The translations under genes were made by a program, and so were the position numbers. Below are positions 35,344 to 46,519 of a stretch of 64,000 nt of DNA, one piece after another. The notes beneath the pieces were generated by a model. That model made no database searches and had not been told where the DNA came from. It saw only the letters and a program-made list of their open reading frames with translations. Position 1 is the first letter of the stretch. Each line of letters begins with the position of its first letter. This DNA comes from Deinococcus rubellus (GTDB lineage Bacteria; Deinococcota; Deinococci; Deinococcales; Deinococcaceae), in the NCBI RefSeq assembly GCF_025244745.1, contig NZ_CP104213.1, positions 248,001-312,000 of the forward strand, written 5' to 3'.

Positions 35344-35823
35344 TCAGCGGTTGCCGCGCAGCAGGCTGCTGCCGATCACTCCGGCCAGCCCCACCAGTCC
35401 GGCTTTCACCAGCGGGCTGCTGAGCATGCCGCCCTGCGAGAACGCCGCTTCAAGTGGGCTTTTGCCGTTCTGGGCCGGGGCCTGGGCCGCCTGACTGTAG
35501 GCGTTGGCGAGGTCGTGTGGGTCGTTGGCGTTCACGTTCTGCACCGGGTTGTTGGGGTCCTGCACGATGGCGTTGCCGATCTGCTGACGCTGATCCGGGT
35601 CCATATTCTGGAAGTAACCGCCCAGCACACGGCTGCGCTCCTCGGGGCTGGCCTGCTGCAAATACGACTGCACGTAGGCGGCGGCCTCCTCGGAGCTGAC
35701 GGTGCCGTCGCCGTTGGTGTCGCGCGGGTCACCGGCCTGGGCCATGCGCTGATGCATGTCCTGGGCCTGGGGGTTCTGGGTACCGCCGAACAGATTGCCT
35801 AAGCTGCTGAGATCAAATGCCAT
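35344..35823 (-). CDS. Small protein with an EF-hand motif
   Basis: 159 aa, family not certain. An EF-hand loop is visible at residues ~34-45 (DTNGDGTVSSEE, preceded by GDPR), so calcium binding is likely. The middle is rich in Asn, Gln and Pro; the C-terminus has a glycine-rich hydrophobic segment (PLVKAGLVGLAGVIGSSLL). ATG 35823 has AGGAGG upstream. No signal peptide, so the segment may be a tail anchor. Confidence 0.7.
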   Translation of the reverse strand: MAFDLSSLGNLFGGTQNPQAQDMHQRMAQAGDPRDTNGDGTVSSEEAAAYVQSYLQQASPEERSRVLGGYFQNMDPDQRQQIGNAIVQDPNNPVQNVNANDPHDLANAYSQAAQAPAQNGKSPLEAAFSQGGMLSSPLVKAGLVGLAGVIGSSLLRGNR

Positions 35824-35990
35824 GTCGCTGCCTCCTGATGGGTGCGTGGGAAAGGGAGATGAATCGGAACACTCCTGCCCTTCAACGCTAGGCTGCGCGA
35901 ATCAAGGCCGCGTGAGGCGAGGCTAAAGTGTTCTGAACGAACATTTCCGGCCCGTGCCCCGGCGGCGTCCAACCGTCCGTCGATCTTGCG

Positions 35991-36518
35991 TCAGTTGATC
36001 TTGAAGCTGTTGAACATCTTGTTGGCGATCTGCTTGTCCTGGTCGAAGGTGGCCTGCGGCGCGGCGAAGGTCAGGATGTAGGCCTGGTTGTTCTTCAGGG
36101 TGAAAATCTGAATCCAGTGCATCGGTACCCCCGGCTGACCACCCACCTGCTGGCTGCCCAGATAGTTGAGCAGATGGCCCGGCAGCCCGCTGACACTGAT
36201 GTCGTTGTCGCCCAGCACGTTGAGGTCCTTGACATTCTCCTTGGCCTGCTTGAGCATCAGCAGCCGCACGTCGCTCAGCGTGACTTTCAGGGCAGGCAGC
36301 ACCTTGATCACCGAGACGTTCAGGCTGGGCGGCACGGCCTTGCCCGCTTCCGGCGCAGCCAGCGCCACGTCCACGCCCGGCACTTTCTTGCTCTGCCAGT
36401 CGTCGGGCACGCTGAGGGTGTAGGGGTAGGCTTTGCTCTTGAAGGTGGCGGCCTGGGCTGCCGGAAACAAGCTGAGCAGCGCGGCGGGCAGCAGGGCCGA
36501 TAGGAGGGCGCGTTTCAT
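35991..36518 (-). CDS. Secreted PsbP/DUF1795-like protein
   Basis: 175 aa. Signal peptide (MKRALLSALLPAALLSLFPAAQA), mature domain with YTLSVPDDWQ near its start, MHWIQIFTLKNNQAYILTFAAPQATFDQD near its end and KMFNSFKI last, a pattern of the PsbP/DUF1795 fold. ATG 36518 lies 6 nt after TAGCCT. A periplasmic or surface role is likely; function unknown. The start is 84 nt from the divergent def gene. Confidence 0.75.
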   Translation of the reverse strand: MKRALLSALLPAALLSLFPAAQAATFKSKAYPYTLSVPDDWQSKKVPGVDVALAAPEAGKAVPPSLNVSVIKVLPALKVTLSDVRLLMLKQAKENVKDLNVLGDNDISVSGLPGHLLNYLGSQQVGGQPGVPMHWIQIFTLKNNQAYILTFAAPQATFDQDKQIANKMFNSFKIN

Positions 36519-36601
36519 AGCGGCAGGCTAACAGCGCCCGGCTGACGGAGGGTGAGCGTTGGCGGGCACCCCCGCCCTGAACCCGCTAAAATGAACCCAC
36601 T

Positions 36602-37237
36602 GTGCCAAAAGTTCTGCGCCCCCACCCCAGCGTGTACCCGCTCCGCTTCTACGGCGACCCGGTGCTGCGCCGCAAAGCCAACGCCGTGACCGACGTGACG
36701 GCCCCCGTGACCGTGCCGGGCTTCGAGTCGGTCAACCTCAAGCAGGTCGCCAAGTCTCTGCTCGAAACCATGTTCGAGGCGCGCGGCGTCGGCATTGCCG
36801 CCCCGCAGGTCGGCTTGTCGACGCGCCTCTTCGTGGCCGTCGAATACGAGGACGACGAGGAGGAAAACGAGGGACAGGACAAGCCGCTTCGCAGCAAGAT
36901 GCTGCGCGAGTTCGTGTTCGTCAACCCGGTGCTGACGGTTCTGAACAAGAAAAAGGACGACCAGATGACTGAGGGCTGTCTCTCCATTCCCAACATCTAC
37001 GAGGAGGGCGTCAAGCGCAACCGCGCCGTGCGGGTCGATTACCTCGATTTGGACGGCAACCCCCGGCACATCGAGGCCGAGGATTATCTGGCGCGCGTCT
37101 TCCAGCACGAGATCGACCACCTCAACGGCGTGCTGTTCCTGGACCACCTGCCCGCCAGCATCACCGACGAGTACCGCAAGGAGTTGAGCGCCCTCCAGCG
37201 CCAGGCCAAAGCCAACCTCAAAGAGCTGGAGGGTTGA
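36602..37237 (+). CDS. def: Peptide deformylase
   Basis: 211 aa. Removes the N-formyl group from nascent proteins. All three motifs are present: GVGIAAPQVG (motif 1), EGCLSIP (motif 2, metal Cys), and QHEIDHLNG (motif 3, two metal His and catalytic Glu). An acidic loop (EYEDDEEENEG) sits between motifs 1 and 2. It starts with GTG 36602 after TAAAAT. Its TGA overlaps the fmt start, so the two formylation-cycle enzymes are coupled. Confidence 0.97.
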   Translation: MPKVLRPHPSVYPLRFYGDPVLRRKANAVTDVTAPVTVPGFESVNLKQVAKSLLETMFEARGVGIAAPQVGLSTRLFVAVEYEDDEEENEGQDKPLRSKMLREFVFVNPVLTVLNKKKDDQMTEGCLSIPNIYEEGVKRNRAVRVDYLDLDGNPRHIEAEDYLARVFQHEIDHLNGVLFLDHLPASITDEYRKELSALQRQAKANLKELEG

Positions 37238-38181
37238 GCCGCCCAGGTCTGCGCCGCAAGGTGGCCTTTTTTGGCTCGCCCGCCTTCGCCCTGCCGGTAC
37301 TGGAAGCGGTGCGGACCGCACACGACGTGGTGCTGGTGGTGGCCCAGCCCGACAAACCGGTGGGACGCGGCCTGAAACTGACCCCGCCGCCCATCGCCGC
37401 CCGCGCCGCCGAACTGGGCTTAACACTCGCACAACCCGCCAGGCTCAAAAAGAACACCGACTTTGAAGACGCGCTGCGAAGCTCCGGCGCGGAAGTGGCT
37501 GTCACCTGCGCCTACGGCAAGATTCTGCCCGCTTCCCTGCTGGCGGTGCCGCACTTCGGCTTTCTCAACACCCATACCAGCCTGCTGCCCCAACTGCGCG
37601 GCGCGGCCCCGATCCAGTGGGCGCTGATCTCGGGCCTGGGGGTCACCGGCACCACCATCATGCAGACCGACCCCGGCATGGACACCGGGCCGGTTCTGCT
37701 TCAGGAAGCGCTGGACATCTTGCCCGACTGGACCAGCCTGGACCTCTCAGCGGCACTGCAATCCCAGGCGGCCCGGCTGATCGTGGCGGCGCTGAATAAT
37801 TTAGCCAGCCTGACGCCCACCCCGCAGGACAACGAGCAGGCCACCCACGCCCCGATGCTGGAGAAGTCGGACGGCGACGTGCGCTGGCACGACCCCGCGC
37901 AGGCCATCTACAACCGTTACCGGGGCGTCCACGCCTGGCCGCAGACCAGCGCCTTCGTGGGCAGCAGGCGGCTGAAGGTGCTGGACATGCGCCCGGCGCA
38001 GGGGTCCGGGCGGCCCGGCGAACTGCTGGCCGTCACTCCGGCGGGCCTGACGTTGGCCTGCGGAGAGGGCGCGCTGCTCATCAAAACCGTGCAGCCGGAA
38101 GGCAAGAAGCCGATGGCGGCGGCAGACTGGCAACGCGGCAGCGGGCTGAAGGTGGGCGAGCACTTCGACCTCACTCTTTGA
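37234..38181 (+). CDS. fmt: Methionyl-tRNA formyltransferase
   Basis: 315 aa. Formylates initiator Met-tRNA. Conserved: VAFFGSPAFALPVL, VAQPDKPVGRG, AYGKILP, and the catalytic segment NTHTSLLPQLRGAAPIQWAL (Asn-x-His) with the Asp in TDPGMDTGPVL. The C-terminal OB-like tRNA-binding domain follows. The TTG start at 37234 overlaps the def TGA by 4 nt. Confidence 0.96.
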   Translation: MSRPGLRRKVAFFGSPAFALPVLEAVRTAHDVVLVVAQPDKPVGRGLKLTPPPIAARAAELGLTLAQPARLKKNTDFEDALRSSGAEVAVTCAYGKILPASLLAVPHFGFLNTHTSLLPQLRGAAPIQWALISGLGVTGTTIMQTDPGMDTGPVLLQEALDILPDWTSLDLSAALQSQAARLIVAALNNLASLTPTPQDNEQATHAPMLEKSDGDVRWHDPAQAIYNRYRGVHAWPQTSAFVGSRRLKVLDMRPAQGSGRPGELLAVTPAGLTLACGEGALLIKTVQPEGKKPMAAADWQRGSGLKVGEHFDLTL

Positions 38182-38244
38182 CACCACCCACCGATTTCAC
38201 CGTGCCGGACGCTTTGCCGCCAGGCTTCTCAGACCCCAGGCCCG

Positions 38245-38298
38245 TATAGTGAGGGCCGCCCGATCAATCCGCGCTGGGGCGGCGGAAAGGTCTTAACT
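38245..38298 (+). promoter_or_regulatory. dacA promoter and leader hairpin
   Basis: A TATAGT -10 box (38245-38250) lies about 50 nt before the GTG. The leader contains the inverted repeat GCCGCCC (38255-38261) / GGGCGGC (38277-38283), just upstream of a GAAAGG ribosome site. It could affect translation of dacA; no known riboswitch is matched. Confidence 0.5.
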
Positions 38299-39029
<731 letters not shown>

Positions 39030-39033
<4 letters not shown>

Positions 39034-39989
39034 GCCGCCCCGGTCCCGATCCACATCAACCTGCGTCCAGCCGCCCGGTTCAGGCGGCGCGCTACTGGTG
39101 GCAGCGGCTGCTGCACAACCTGCCGCAGAAATTCCTGGCCCTGCTGCTGGCCTTCGGACTGTGGTTCGTCGCCACCGAGGACCGCCGCGCCAACATCCAG
39201 CAGACCTACGACGTGGCGCTCGACGTGCGCGACACCACCGGGGGCCAGGAGAAGCGGGCCATTGACGGTCTGAATCCGGCCAGCGTGCGCGTGACGCTCA
39301 GCGGCAGCCGCCAGCGCCTCGGCGCGCTCAATGCCAGCGACATCGGCGCGTATGTGGACGTGACCGATCTGCCCGACGGAGAATTCAGCCGCACCGTGCG
39401 GGTGGTCGGCCCCGACGGCACCCGCAGCCTCAAGGTGGTGCCCACCGTGGCGCAGGGCCGCATCGACGCCGAACTCAGCCGCAGCCAGCCGATCATCCTG
39501 AGCGTCACCGCCCCGCCCAACAACAGCGTGCCGAGGTACGTGCTCTCGCCGCGCCAGGTGACGGTCAGCGGGCCGAGTCAGGTCGTGGACAGCGTGGCAC
39601 GGGTCGTGACGGTGCCGGTGACGCTGCTTCAGGGCGACCAGCTCGAAACCCGCTTGCTGGCCCTCGACGCGCAGGGCCAGCCGGTCAAAGTGCGCCTGAC
39701 CCCGGCCAGCACCACGGTGGCCCGCATCGACAGCGGCAGCCTGCCGGTTCGCAGCGTGCCGGTCAGGCTCAATACTCCGCCCGGCAATGTGCGGGTCCTG
39801 TCGTCGAACATCGAACCCGCCACTGTGAGATTGATCGGCCCCGAGGACGTGCTCGCGGCCATCAGCAGCGTGACGGCCACCGTCGCCTACCGCAGCGGCT
39901 CCTTCAGCAGCCAGCCGCCGCTGGTGGTGCCCGACGGCGTGCGGGTGCTTGACCGGGTGACGGTGCAGATCAAGGCGGAAACCAAATAA
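39030..39989 (+). CDS. YbbR-domain protein (CdaR-like)
   Basis: 319 aa. One N-terminal membrane helix (KFLALLLAFGLWFVATEDRRANI), then several extracytoplasmic YbbR-like repeats with recurring beta pattern (PASVRVTLSGSRQRL, PRQVTVSGPSQVVDSV, PATVRLIGPEDVLAAI). In Firmicutes CdaR binds and regulates the diadenylate cyclase. It begins at GTG 39030, overlapping the dacA stop, so the cyclase and regulator are co-translated. The glmM gene, third member of many such operons, is not next to it. Confidence 0.88.
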
Positions 39990-39991
39990 CC

Positions 39992-41443
<1,452 letters not shown>

Positions 41444-41515
41444 GACAAGCTTTATTTTTTCGCTCCAACATCCAGACGAGTACACTGAGGCGTATCACTG
41501 ACTGAGGTCACTCTT

Positions 41516-42253
41516 ATGCTGCCCAGGTTATTTGCCCGTATCCTCGTTGGTTGTGCCGCCCTGAATCTGGGCCTCTCGCTGGCCGCGCCCGCCGCCGTCT
41601 ACCCATTTCGTCACAATCTGCCCTTGAGCCTTGAGCCTCAGGCCGCCGGTCAGCTGACGGTGCAGACGCTGGATTCCGGGCGCACCGAATCACTGCTGAG
41701 TCTCAGCGGCCTGACGCCCCAGACCGCCTACGCCGCTCATTACCACGCGCTGGGCGCTCAGCCAGGGGCTTCGGTGTGCGACTCCGATGGTCCGGTGACG
41801 CTGGGGTTCCCTGCATTCAAGTCCGACGCGCAGGGGCGGGCCAGCGTCAAGCTGAGCGCCGCGCCAGGCGTGCTGGCTGGCAACGCGGGCGCGTATGTGA
41901 ATGTCCACCTGGCGAGCGACCTGGCCAGCGTGCCGCTGTGCGCCGCCGTGCTGAAGGTCGCCGTGCCGAATGTTAAAGCCGCGCCCGCGCCGGTCAGCGT
42001 GCAGAAGGTCAGCATCATCGACAATGCCTTTCGCCCCTCTACCCTCAGTATCAAGGTGGGCGACACCGTGACCTGGACACACGACGGCCAGATCACCCAC
42101 AACGTCAAATCCACCACCGCCGCCGGTCCCCAGTCCGGAGACCTGCACCACGGCGATACCTACAGTTTCACCTTCAAACAGGCTGGGGTGTATTCGTTTT
42201 ACTGCTCGTATCATGAAGGCATGAGCGGGACCATCACTGTGACCAACCGCTGA
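41516..42253 (+). CDS. Secreted CHRD-type protein fused to a cupredoxin domain
   Basis: 245 aa. Signal peptide, then a domain (about 30-150) similar to the next gene (LSGLTPxxAYxAHYHA, GPVxxGFPxF, GAYxNVHxASD), which resembles CHRD or SOD-like beta domains. The C-terminal ~90 residues are a type 1 copper fold: VSIIDNAFRPSTLSIKVGDTV, then ligands His (ITHNV), Cys, His, Met (YSFYCSYHEGM). A copper redox or scavenging role in the envelope is likely. ATG 41516 with GAGGT upstream and TACACT as a -10. Confidence 0.8.
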   Translation: MLPRLFARILVGCAALNLGLSLAAPAAVYPFRHNLPLSLEPQAAGQLTVQTLDSGRTESLLSLSGLTPQTAYAAHYHALGAQPGASVCDSDGPVTLGFPAFKSDAQGRASVKLSAAPGVLAGNAGAYVNVHLASDLASVPLCAAVLKVAVPNVKAAPAPVSVQKVSIIDNAFRPSTLSIKVGDTVTWTHDGQITHNVKSTTAAGPQSGDLHHGDTYSFTFKQAGVYSFYCSYHEGMSGTITVTNR

Positions 42254-42301
42254 GAGCGGACGTCAAATGCAGCAAATTCGAAGCAAGACGAGGAGATCAT
42301 C

Positions 42302-42751
42302 ATGAAAGGAAGCAATATTGTTCTGGGAATGGCGGCCATGTCGCTGCTGGGGTCGTGCGCCATGATGATGGCCAAGCCCACCACTTACACCTTCAAGCAC
42401 AACGCAGTAGAGGCAGATCCGTCGGCGATGGGCACGGCGGCAGTGGTGGCCGACGGCATGGGCATGAGCAAAACCACCCTGACCCTCAGCGGTCTGACGC
42501 CCGGTAAAGCCTACATTGCCCACTACCACGCCTTCGGCCCGGATTCGAGCACTGATCCGTGCGCGTCCAACGGCCCCGTTTCTGTCGGGTTTCCCAATTT
42601 CACCGCTGACGCCACCGGGAGTGCCAAGGTCATGCTGAGCACTGACGTGAGCAAGATCGCCGGTGATCTGGGTGCCTACATCAACGTCCACTATGCCAGT
42701 GACCCCAGCGTCGTGCCGCTGTGTGCGCCAGTGAAGATGGCCAAGGGCTGA
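42302..42751 (+). CDS. CHRD-like lipoprotein
   Basis: 149 aa. Lipoprotein signal with lipobox LLGSC at about residue 19. The mature domain is a paralogue of the first domain of the upstream protein (TLTLSGLTPGKAYIAHYHAFG, GPVSVGFPNFTA, GAYINVHYASD), with a Cys pair placed alike. ATG 42302 has GAGGAG 6-7 nt upstream. It follows the cupredoxin-fused paralogue by 48 nt, a tandem duplication. Confidence 0.8.
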   Translation: MKGSNIVLGMAAMSLLGSCAMMMAKPTTYTFKHNAVEADPSAMGTAAVVADGMGMSKTTLTLSGLTPGKAYIAHYHAFGPDSSTDPCASNGPVSVGFPNFTADATGSAKVMLSTDVSKIAGDLGAYINVHYASDPSVVPLCAPVKMAKG

Positions 42752-42759
42752 GCACCCGC

Positions 42760-42809
42760 CAACGTGAAAGGTGGCCTCCCCAGCTTGTGGGAGGCCACCT
42801 TTCACGTTG
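42760..42809. terminator. Perfect 21-bp hairpin between convergent genes
   Basis: Left arm 42760-42780 and right arm 42789-42809 are exact inverted copies (core GTGAAAGGTGGCCTCCC) with an 8-nt loop. No T-run. Between the stops of the CHRD lipoprotein and the DUF4384 gene, so probably a bidirectional terminator. Confidence 0.75.
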
Positions 42810-42817
42810 GGTCTGGT

Positions 42818-43690
42818 TTAGCGGCGAATGATCTGCACGTCGAACTTGCCGCCGCGCACGGTGATGATCAGCTGGGCATTGTCATCACCCTGAAAGCGGG
42901 CGTTGACGGTGTTGCCACGGTCGTCGCGGTTGACCAGCTTGTAGCCCCGGCGTTGCAGCTCGTTGGCGTAGCTGATGTAGACCTGGGCCACGGTCTGCTG
43001 GCTCTCGAACTGTGAGCGCCACTGCTGCTGGTTGTTCCAGGTGGGCAGCGTCGTCACCGGCGAGTTGTCGTAAACGGGGGCCGAGCCATTCGAGCCGTAA
43101 GCCACGTTGTAGAAGGCCACATCGGTGATCCAGCTGTTTTGCGGAATCGGATTCTGAACCGGGTTGACCACGATGCTCAGCGCCTGGGCGAGCTGCTGCT
43201 GACCCTGCACATTGCTCACCGCGAAGTTGCTCTGGCTGTTGGTGAAGCCCGCAATCGAGGAGGTGTTCAGCGGGGTCAGGCTGGCCAGCGCCAGTACCTT
43301 GTTGAGGCCGTAGGGGGCGGCGATGTCGAAGGTGAACTGATCGCCCGCCGCCGGGAACACCTTGACGGTGTTGGCCCTGACGTAGTTCGCGCCGCCCGCA
43401 TAGCGGTTGGGCAAGATCATGTCGACCTGACCGTTGGGGTCCACGTTGAAGAGGTAGACGTAGGCGTCACGGCTGACGCGGGTGTAGAGGCGGATCTTGT
43501 CGCCGGGCACGTAGTTGGGCGTCTGCGAACCGGAGCTGTCGCGGTCGGTCCAGACCTGCACCCCGAGCGAGGCCTGCACCGGGTTGACGATAATGCTCTG
43601 GGCACTGATCTTGGGCGTGGCGTGGGCGGGCGCGCTCAGGAGGCCGAGCGAGAGGCCGATGGCAGCGGCGGAGAGCAGGGTCTTTTTCAT
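42818..43690 (-). CDS. Secreted DUF4384-domain protein
   Basis: 290 aa. Signal peptide MKKTLLSAAAIGLSLGLLSAPAHA fixes ATG 43690. The domain ([45 protein letters not shown]) is a paralogue of the partial gene at 1-869. The C-terminal half differs: no PEGA repeats, and it ends with a short strand-rich segment (YANELQRRGYKLV, GGKFDVQIIRR). Likely envelope-exposed; function unknown. Divergent from clpS with a 153-nt gap. Confidence 0.85.
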   Translation of the reverse strand: MKKTLLSAAAIGLSLGLLSAPAHATPKISAQSIIVNPVQASLGVQVWTDRDSSGSQTPNYVPGDKIRLYTRVSRDAYVYLFNVDPNGQVDMILPNRYAGGANYVRANTVKVFPAAGDQFTFDIAAPYGLNKVLALASLTPLNTSSIAGFTNSQSNFAVSNVQGQQQLAQALSIVVNPVQNPIPQNSWITDVAFYNVAYGSNGSAPVYDNSPVTTLPTWNNQQQWRSQFESQQTVAQVYISYANELQRRGYKLVNRDDRGNTVNARFQGDDNAQLIITVRGGKFDVQIIRR

Positions 43691-43843
43691 GTCCACAGTG
43701 TGACCCGGCGCACTGACGCCGAACTGACGCTGCGCCCCAAGGGATCGCGGGAAAACTCTCATGGGAGCGTCAGTTCGCCTGCGACCCTGCACAATCCGCC
43801 GCCCCTTCCTTTGCGCTCGCTCGCACGGCGTTAGCATGGGCAG

Positions 43844-44176
43844 GTGACCCGCCGCACGCCCGACGCTTCCAACCCAAGCAGCAACACCCAGACCCTGGAG
43901 CGCACCCAGATTCAGCGACCGCGCCTCTACAGGGTGCTGCTGCTCAACGACGATTACACGCCGATGGAATTCGTGGTGATGGTGCTCAGCCGCTATTTTC
44001 GCAAGTCAGCCCATGATGCCGAGACGATCATGCTGGCCGTTCACCGCAAGGGGCAGGGCGTGGCCGGGGTATATACCCGCGAGGTGGCCGAAACCAAAGT
44101 CGCGCAGGTGACGCAGCATGCCCGCAGCGAGGGCTATCCCCTGCGGGTGGTGGCCGAACCGGAGCCGAGCACGTGA
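43844..44176 (+). CDS. clpS: ATP-dependent Clp protease adaptor ClpS
   Basis: 110 aa. ClpS core: RVLLLNDDYTPMEFVVMVLSRYF (N-degron pocket Asn-Asp-Asp), A(E)TIMLAVHRKGQG, AETKVAQVTQHARSEGYPLRVVAEPE. Delivers N-end-rule substrates to ClpA, encoded next. GTG 43844 is 6 nt after TAGCAT (leaderless). The N-terminal ~25 residues are the usual flexible extension. Confidence 0.97.
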   Translation: MTRRTPDASNPSSNTQTLERTQIQRPRLYRVLLLNDDYTPMEFVVMVLSRYFRKSAHDAETIMLAVHRKGQGVAGVYTREVAETKVAQVTQHARSEGYPLRVVAEPEPST

Positions 44177-44210
44177 CCATCCCAATCAGACCGTCTACGA
44201 GGGCACAGCC

Positions 44211-46403
44211 ATGATCGCCGAACAATTCAGAGACACCGTCCAGCGCGCCGCCGACCTCGCCGGAGAGCGCGGCCACGAGTACGTGACGCTCGAACACCTG
44301 CTCTACGCCCTGACCGACGACCCCGACGCCCGGCCTGCCCTGACCGCCAGCGGCACCGACCTGGGCCGCCTGAAGCGCGATCTGGACGGCGTGCTGGAGA
44401 CTTTCGAGACGGTGGACGAACCCCCGGAACTGACTTTCAGCGTGCAGGAAGTGGTGCAGGACGCCCTGCTCCAGCGCCACGCCAGCGGCAAGGGCAGCGA
44501 GGCCGTGACCGGCGATCTGGTACTGATCGAACTGATGGAGCAGCCCGACAGCTTCGCCCGCGCCGCGCTGGAGGCCCAGGGCGTGACCCGGCTGGCACTG
44601 CTGGAGTATGTGAGTCACGGCGGCAACGGTGAAAAGGAAGTCGCGGGCATCGAGGGCACGGCTCCCGAAGCAGAGGCCGCACCCGACCCGCTGGCCGCCT
44701 ACACTGCCGACCTGACCCAGCAGGCTGAGGACGGCGAACTTGACCCGGTGATTGGCCGCCAGGACGAACTGACCCGGATGCTGCATATCCTGGCCCGCCG
44801 CACCAAGAACAACCCGGTGCTGGTGGGCGAGCCGGGCGTGGGCAAAACCGCTTTGGCCGAGGCGCTGGCGCAGCATGTTATCGGCAATGAGGTTCCCGGC
44901 TTCCTGAAAGGGGCACGTATCTACGCGCTGGACATGGGAGCCTTGATCGCCGGAACCCGCTACCGGGGCGACTTCGAGCAGCGCCTCAAGGCCGTGCTGA
45001 AGGCCCTGGACAGCCAGAACTGCGTGCTGTTTATCGACGAACTGCATACCCTGGTCGGGGCCGGAGCCACCGAAGGCGGCAGCATGGACGCGGCCAACCT
45101 GCTGAAACCGGCACTGGCACGCGGTGGGCTGCGGGTACTGGGTGCGACCACGCCGCAGGAGTTGCGCCTCCTCGAAAAAGACCGGGCGCTGTGGCGGCGT
45201 TTCGGCGTGGTGGATGTGCCGGAGCCGAGCGAGGAAGATGCGCTGGCGATTCTGCGCGGGCTGCAAAGTCGTTACGCCGACCACCACCACGTCAGCTACA
45301 CCGACGCCGCGCTGGACGCCGCCGTGAAGCTCTCGGCCCGCTATATCCGCGACCGCTTTTTGCCGGACAAGGCCATTGATGTCATTGACGAGGCGGGAGC
45401 GGCGAGGTCAGTGCGCGGCGAGGGCGGCGAGATCAGCAGGGCCGACATCGAGGCGACGGTGGCGCGCATTGCCCGCGTGCCAGTGGGGCAGGTCAAGGCC
45501 GAGGAAGTGCAGTCGCTGGCCACACTGGAGGCCGACCTGGGCCAGCGTGTCTACGGCCAGGACGCCGCCGTCAAGGCCCTATCGAGCGCCGTCAAGCTGG
45601 CCCGCGCTGGCCTGCGCGACCCGCGCAAACCGCAGGGAGCCTTTCTGTTCGCCGGGCCGACAGGTGTGGGCAAGACCGAACTGGCCCGCGCCCTCTCTGA
45701 GCGGCTGGGCGTGGAACTGCTCAGGTTCGACATGAGCGAGTACCAGGAAGCACATACGGTGGCCCGCTTGATCGGTGCGCCCCCCGGCTACGTGGGTTTT
45801 GATCAGGGCGGCCTGCTGACCGACGCGATTGCCCGGCAGCCCAACGCGGTGCTGCTGCTCGACGAGATCGAGAAGGCCCATCCCGACGTCTATAACCTGT
45901 TCTTGCAACTGCTCGACCACGGCACGCTGACCGACCATGCGGGCAAGAAGATCGATGGACGTGGCCTGATGGTGCTGTTTACCACCAACGCCGGGGCCGC
46001 CGACGCCTCGCGGCCCGGCCTGGGCTTCAGCAAGGTCAGCCGTCAGGGCGAGATGCTCGAAGCGGTCAAGCGGATGTTCGCGCCCGAGTTCCGCAACCGG
46101 CTGGACGCGGTGATCGCCTTTTCTCCACTTTCCGAAACCGTGATGGCGCAGGTGGTCGACAAGTTCCTGAAGGAGCTGGACGCCCAGCTCAGCGGGCGCA
46201 ACGTGACGCTCACGGTGACGCCCGCCGCCCGCGCCCTGATCGCCAAACTCGGCTACGACCCTTCGATGGGCGCGCGTCCGCTGGCCCGCGTCATCGAGGA
46301 AAAGCTCAAGCGCCCGCTGGCCGACGAACTGCTGTTCGGGCGGCTCAGCAGCGGCGGCAAGGCGACGGTGGGCGTCAAAGACGGAGAGCTGGAGGTGCGC
46401 TGA
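44211..46403 (+). CDS. clpA: ClpA AAA+ unfoldase
   Basis: 730 aa. N-terminal Clp_N repeats (FRDTVQRAADLAGERGHEYVTLEHLL), AAA domain 1 with GEPGVGKTALAEAL and FIDELHTLVGAGA, domain 2 with GPTGVGKTELARAL, LLLDEIEKAHPDVYNLFLQLLDHGTLTD. It lacks the long middle domain of ClpB or ClpC, fitting ClpA, and is paired with clpS (34-nt gap). It unfolds substrates for ClpP. I chose ATG 44211 at the start of the N-domain. Confidence 0.96.
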   Translation: MIAEQFRDTVQRAADLAGERGHEYVTLEHLLYALTDDPDARPALTASGTDLGRLKRDLDGVLETFETVDEPPELTFSVQEVVQDALLQRHASGKGSEAVTGDLVLIELMEQPDSFARAALEAQGVTRLALLEYVSHGGNGEKEVAGIEGTAPEAEAAPDPLAAYTADLTQQAEDGELDPVIGRQDELTRMLHILARRTKNNPVLVGEPGVGKTALAEALAQHVIGNEVPGFLKGARIYALDMGALIAGTRYRGDFEQRLKAVLKALDSQNCVLFIDELHTLVGAGATEGGSMDAANLLKPALARGGLRVLGATTPQELRLLEKDRALWRRFGVVDVPEPSEEDALAILRGLQSRYADHHHVSYTDAALDAAVKLSARYIRDRFLPDKAIDVIDEAGAARSVRGEGGEISRADIEATVARIARVPVGQVKAEEVQSLATLEADLGQRVYGQDAAVKALSSAVKLARAGLRDPRKPQGAFLFAGPTGVGKTELARALSERLGVELLRFDMSEYQEAHTVARLIGAPPGYVGFDQGGLLTDAIARQPNAVLLLDEIEKAHPDVYNLFLQLLDHGTLTDHAGKKIDGRGLMVLFTTNAGAADASRPGLGFSKVSRQGEMLEAVKRMFAPEFRNRLDAVIAFSPLSETVMAQVVDKFLKELDAQLSGRNVTLTVTPAARALIAKLGYDPSMGARPLARVIEEKLKRPLADELLFGRLSSGGKATVGVKDGELEVR

Positions 46404-46519
46404 GGGCGACCCATCCGGCTCCCCGCCGCACGCCCTAACACCCGTTAGGCTATACTCCCCGTATCCACAACCCAGCGGTGGGCGCACCCTTCCCAGCCGC
46501 CCTGACCCCAAGGAGATTC

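Noticed and set aside
44028..45290. 420-aa minus-strand ORF inside clpA
   Set aside because: Antisense shadow of clpS-clpA.
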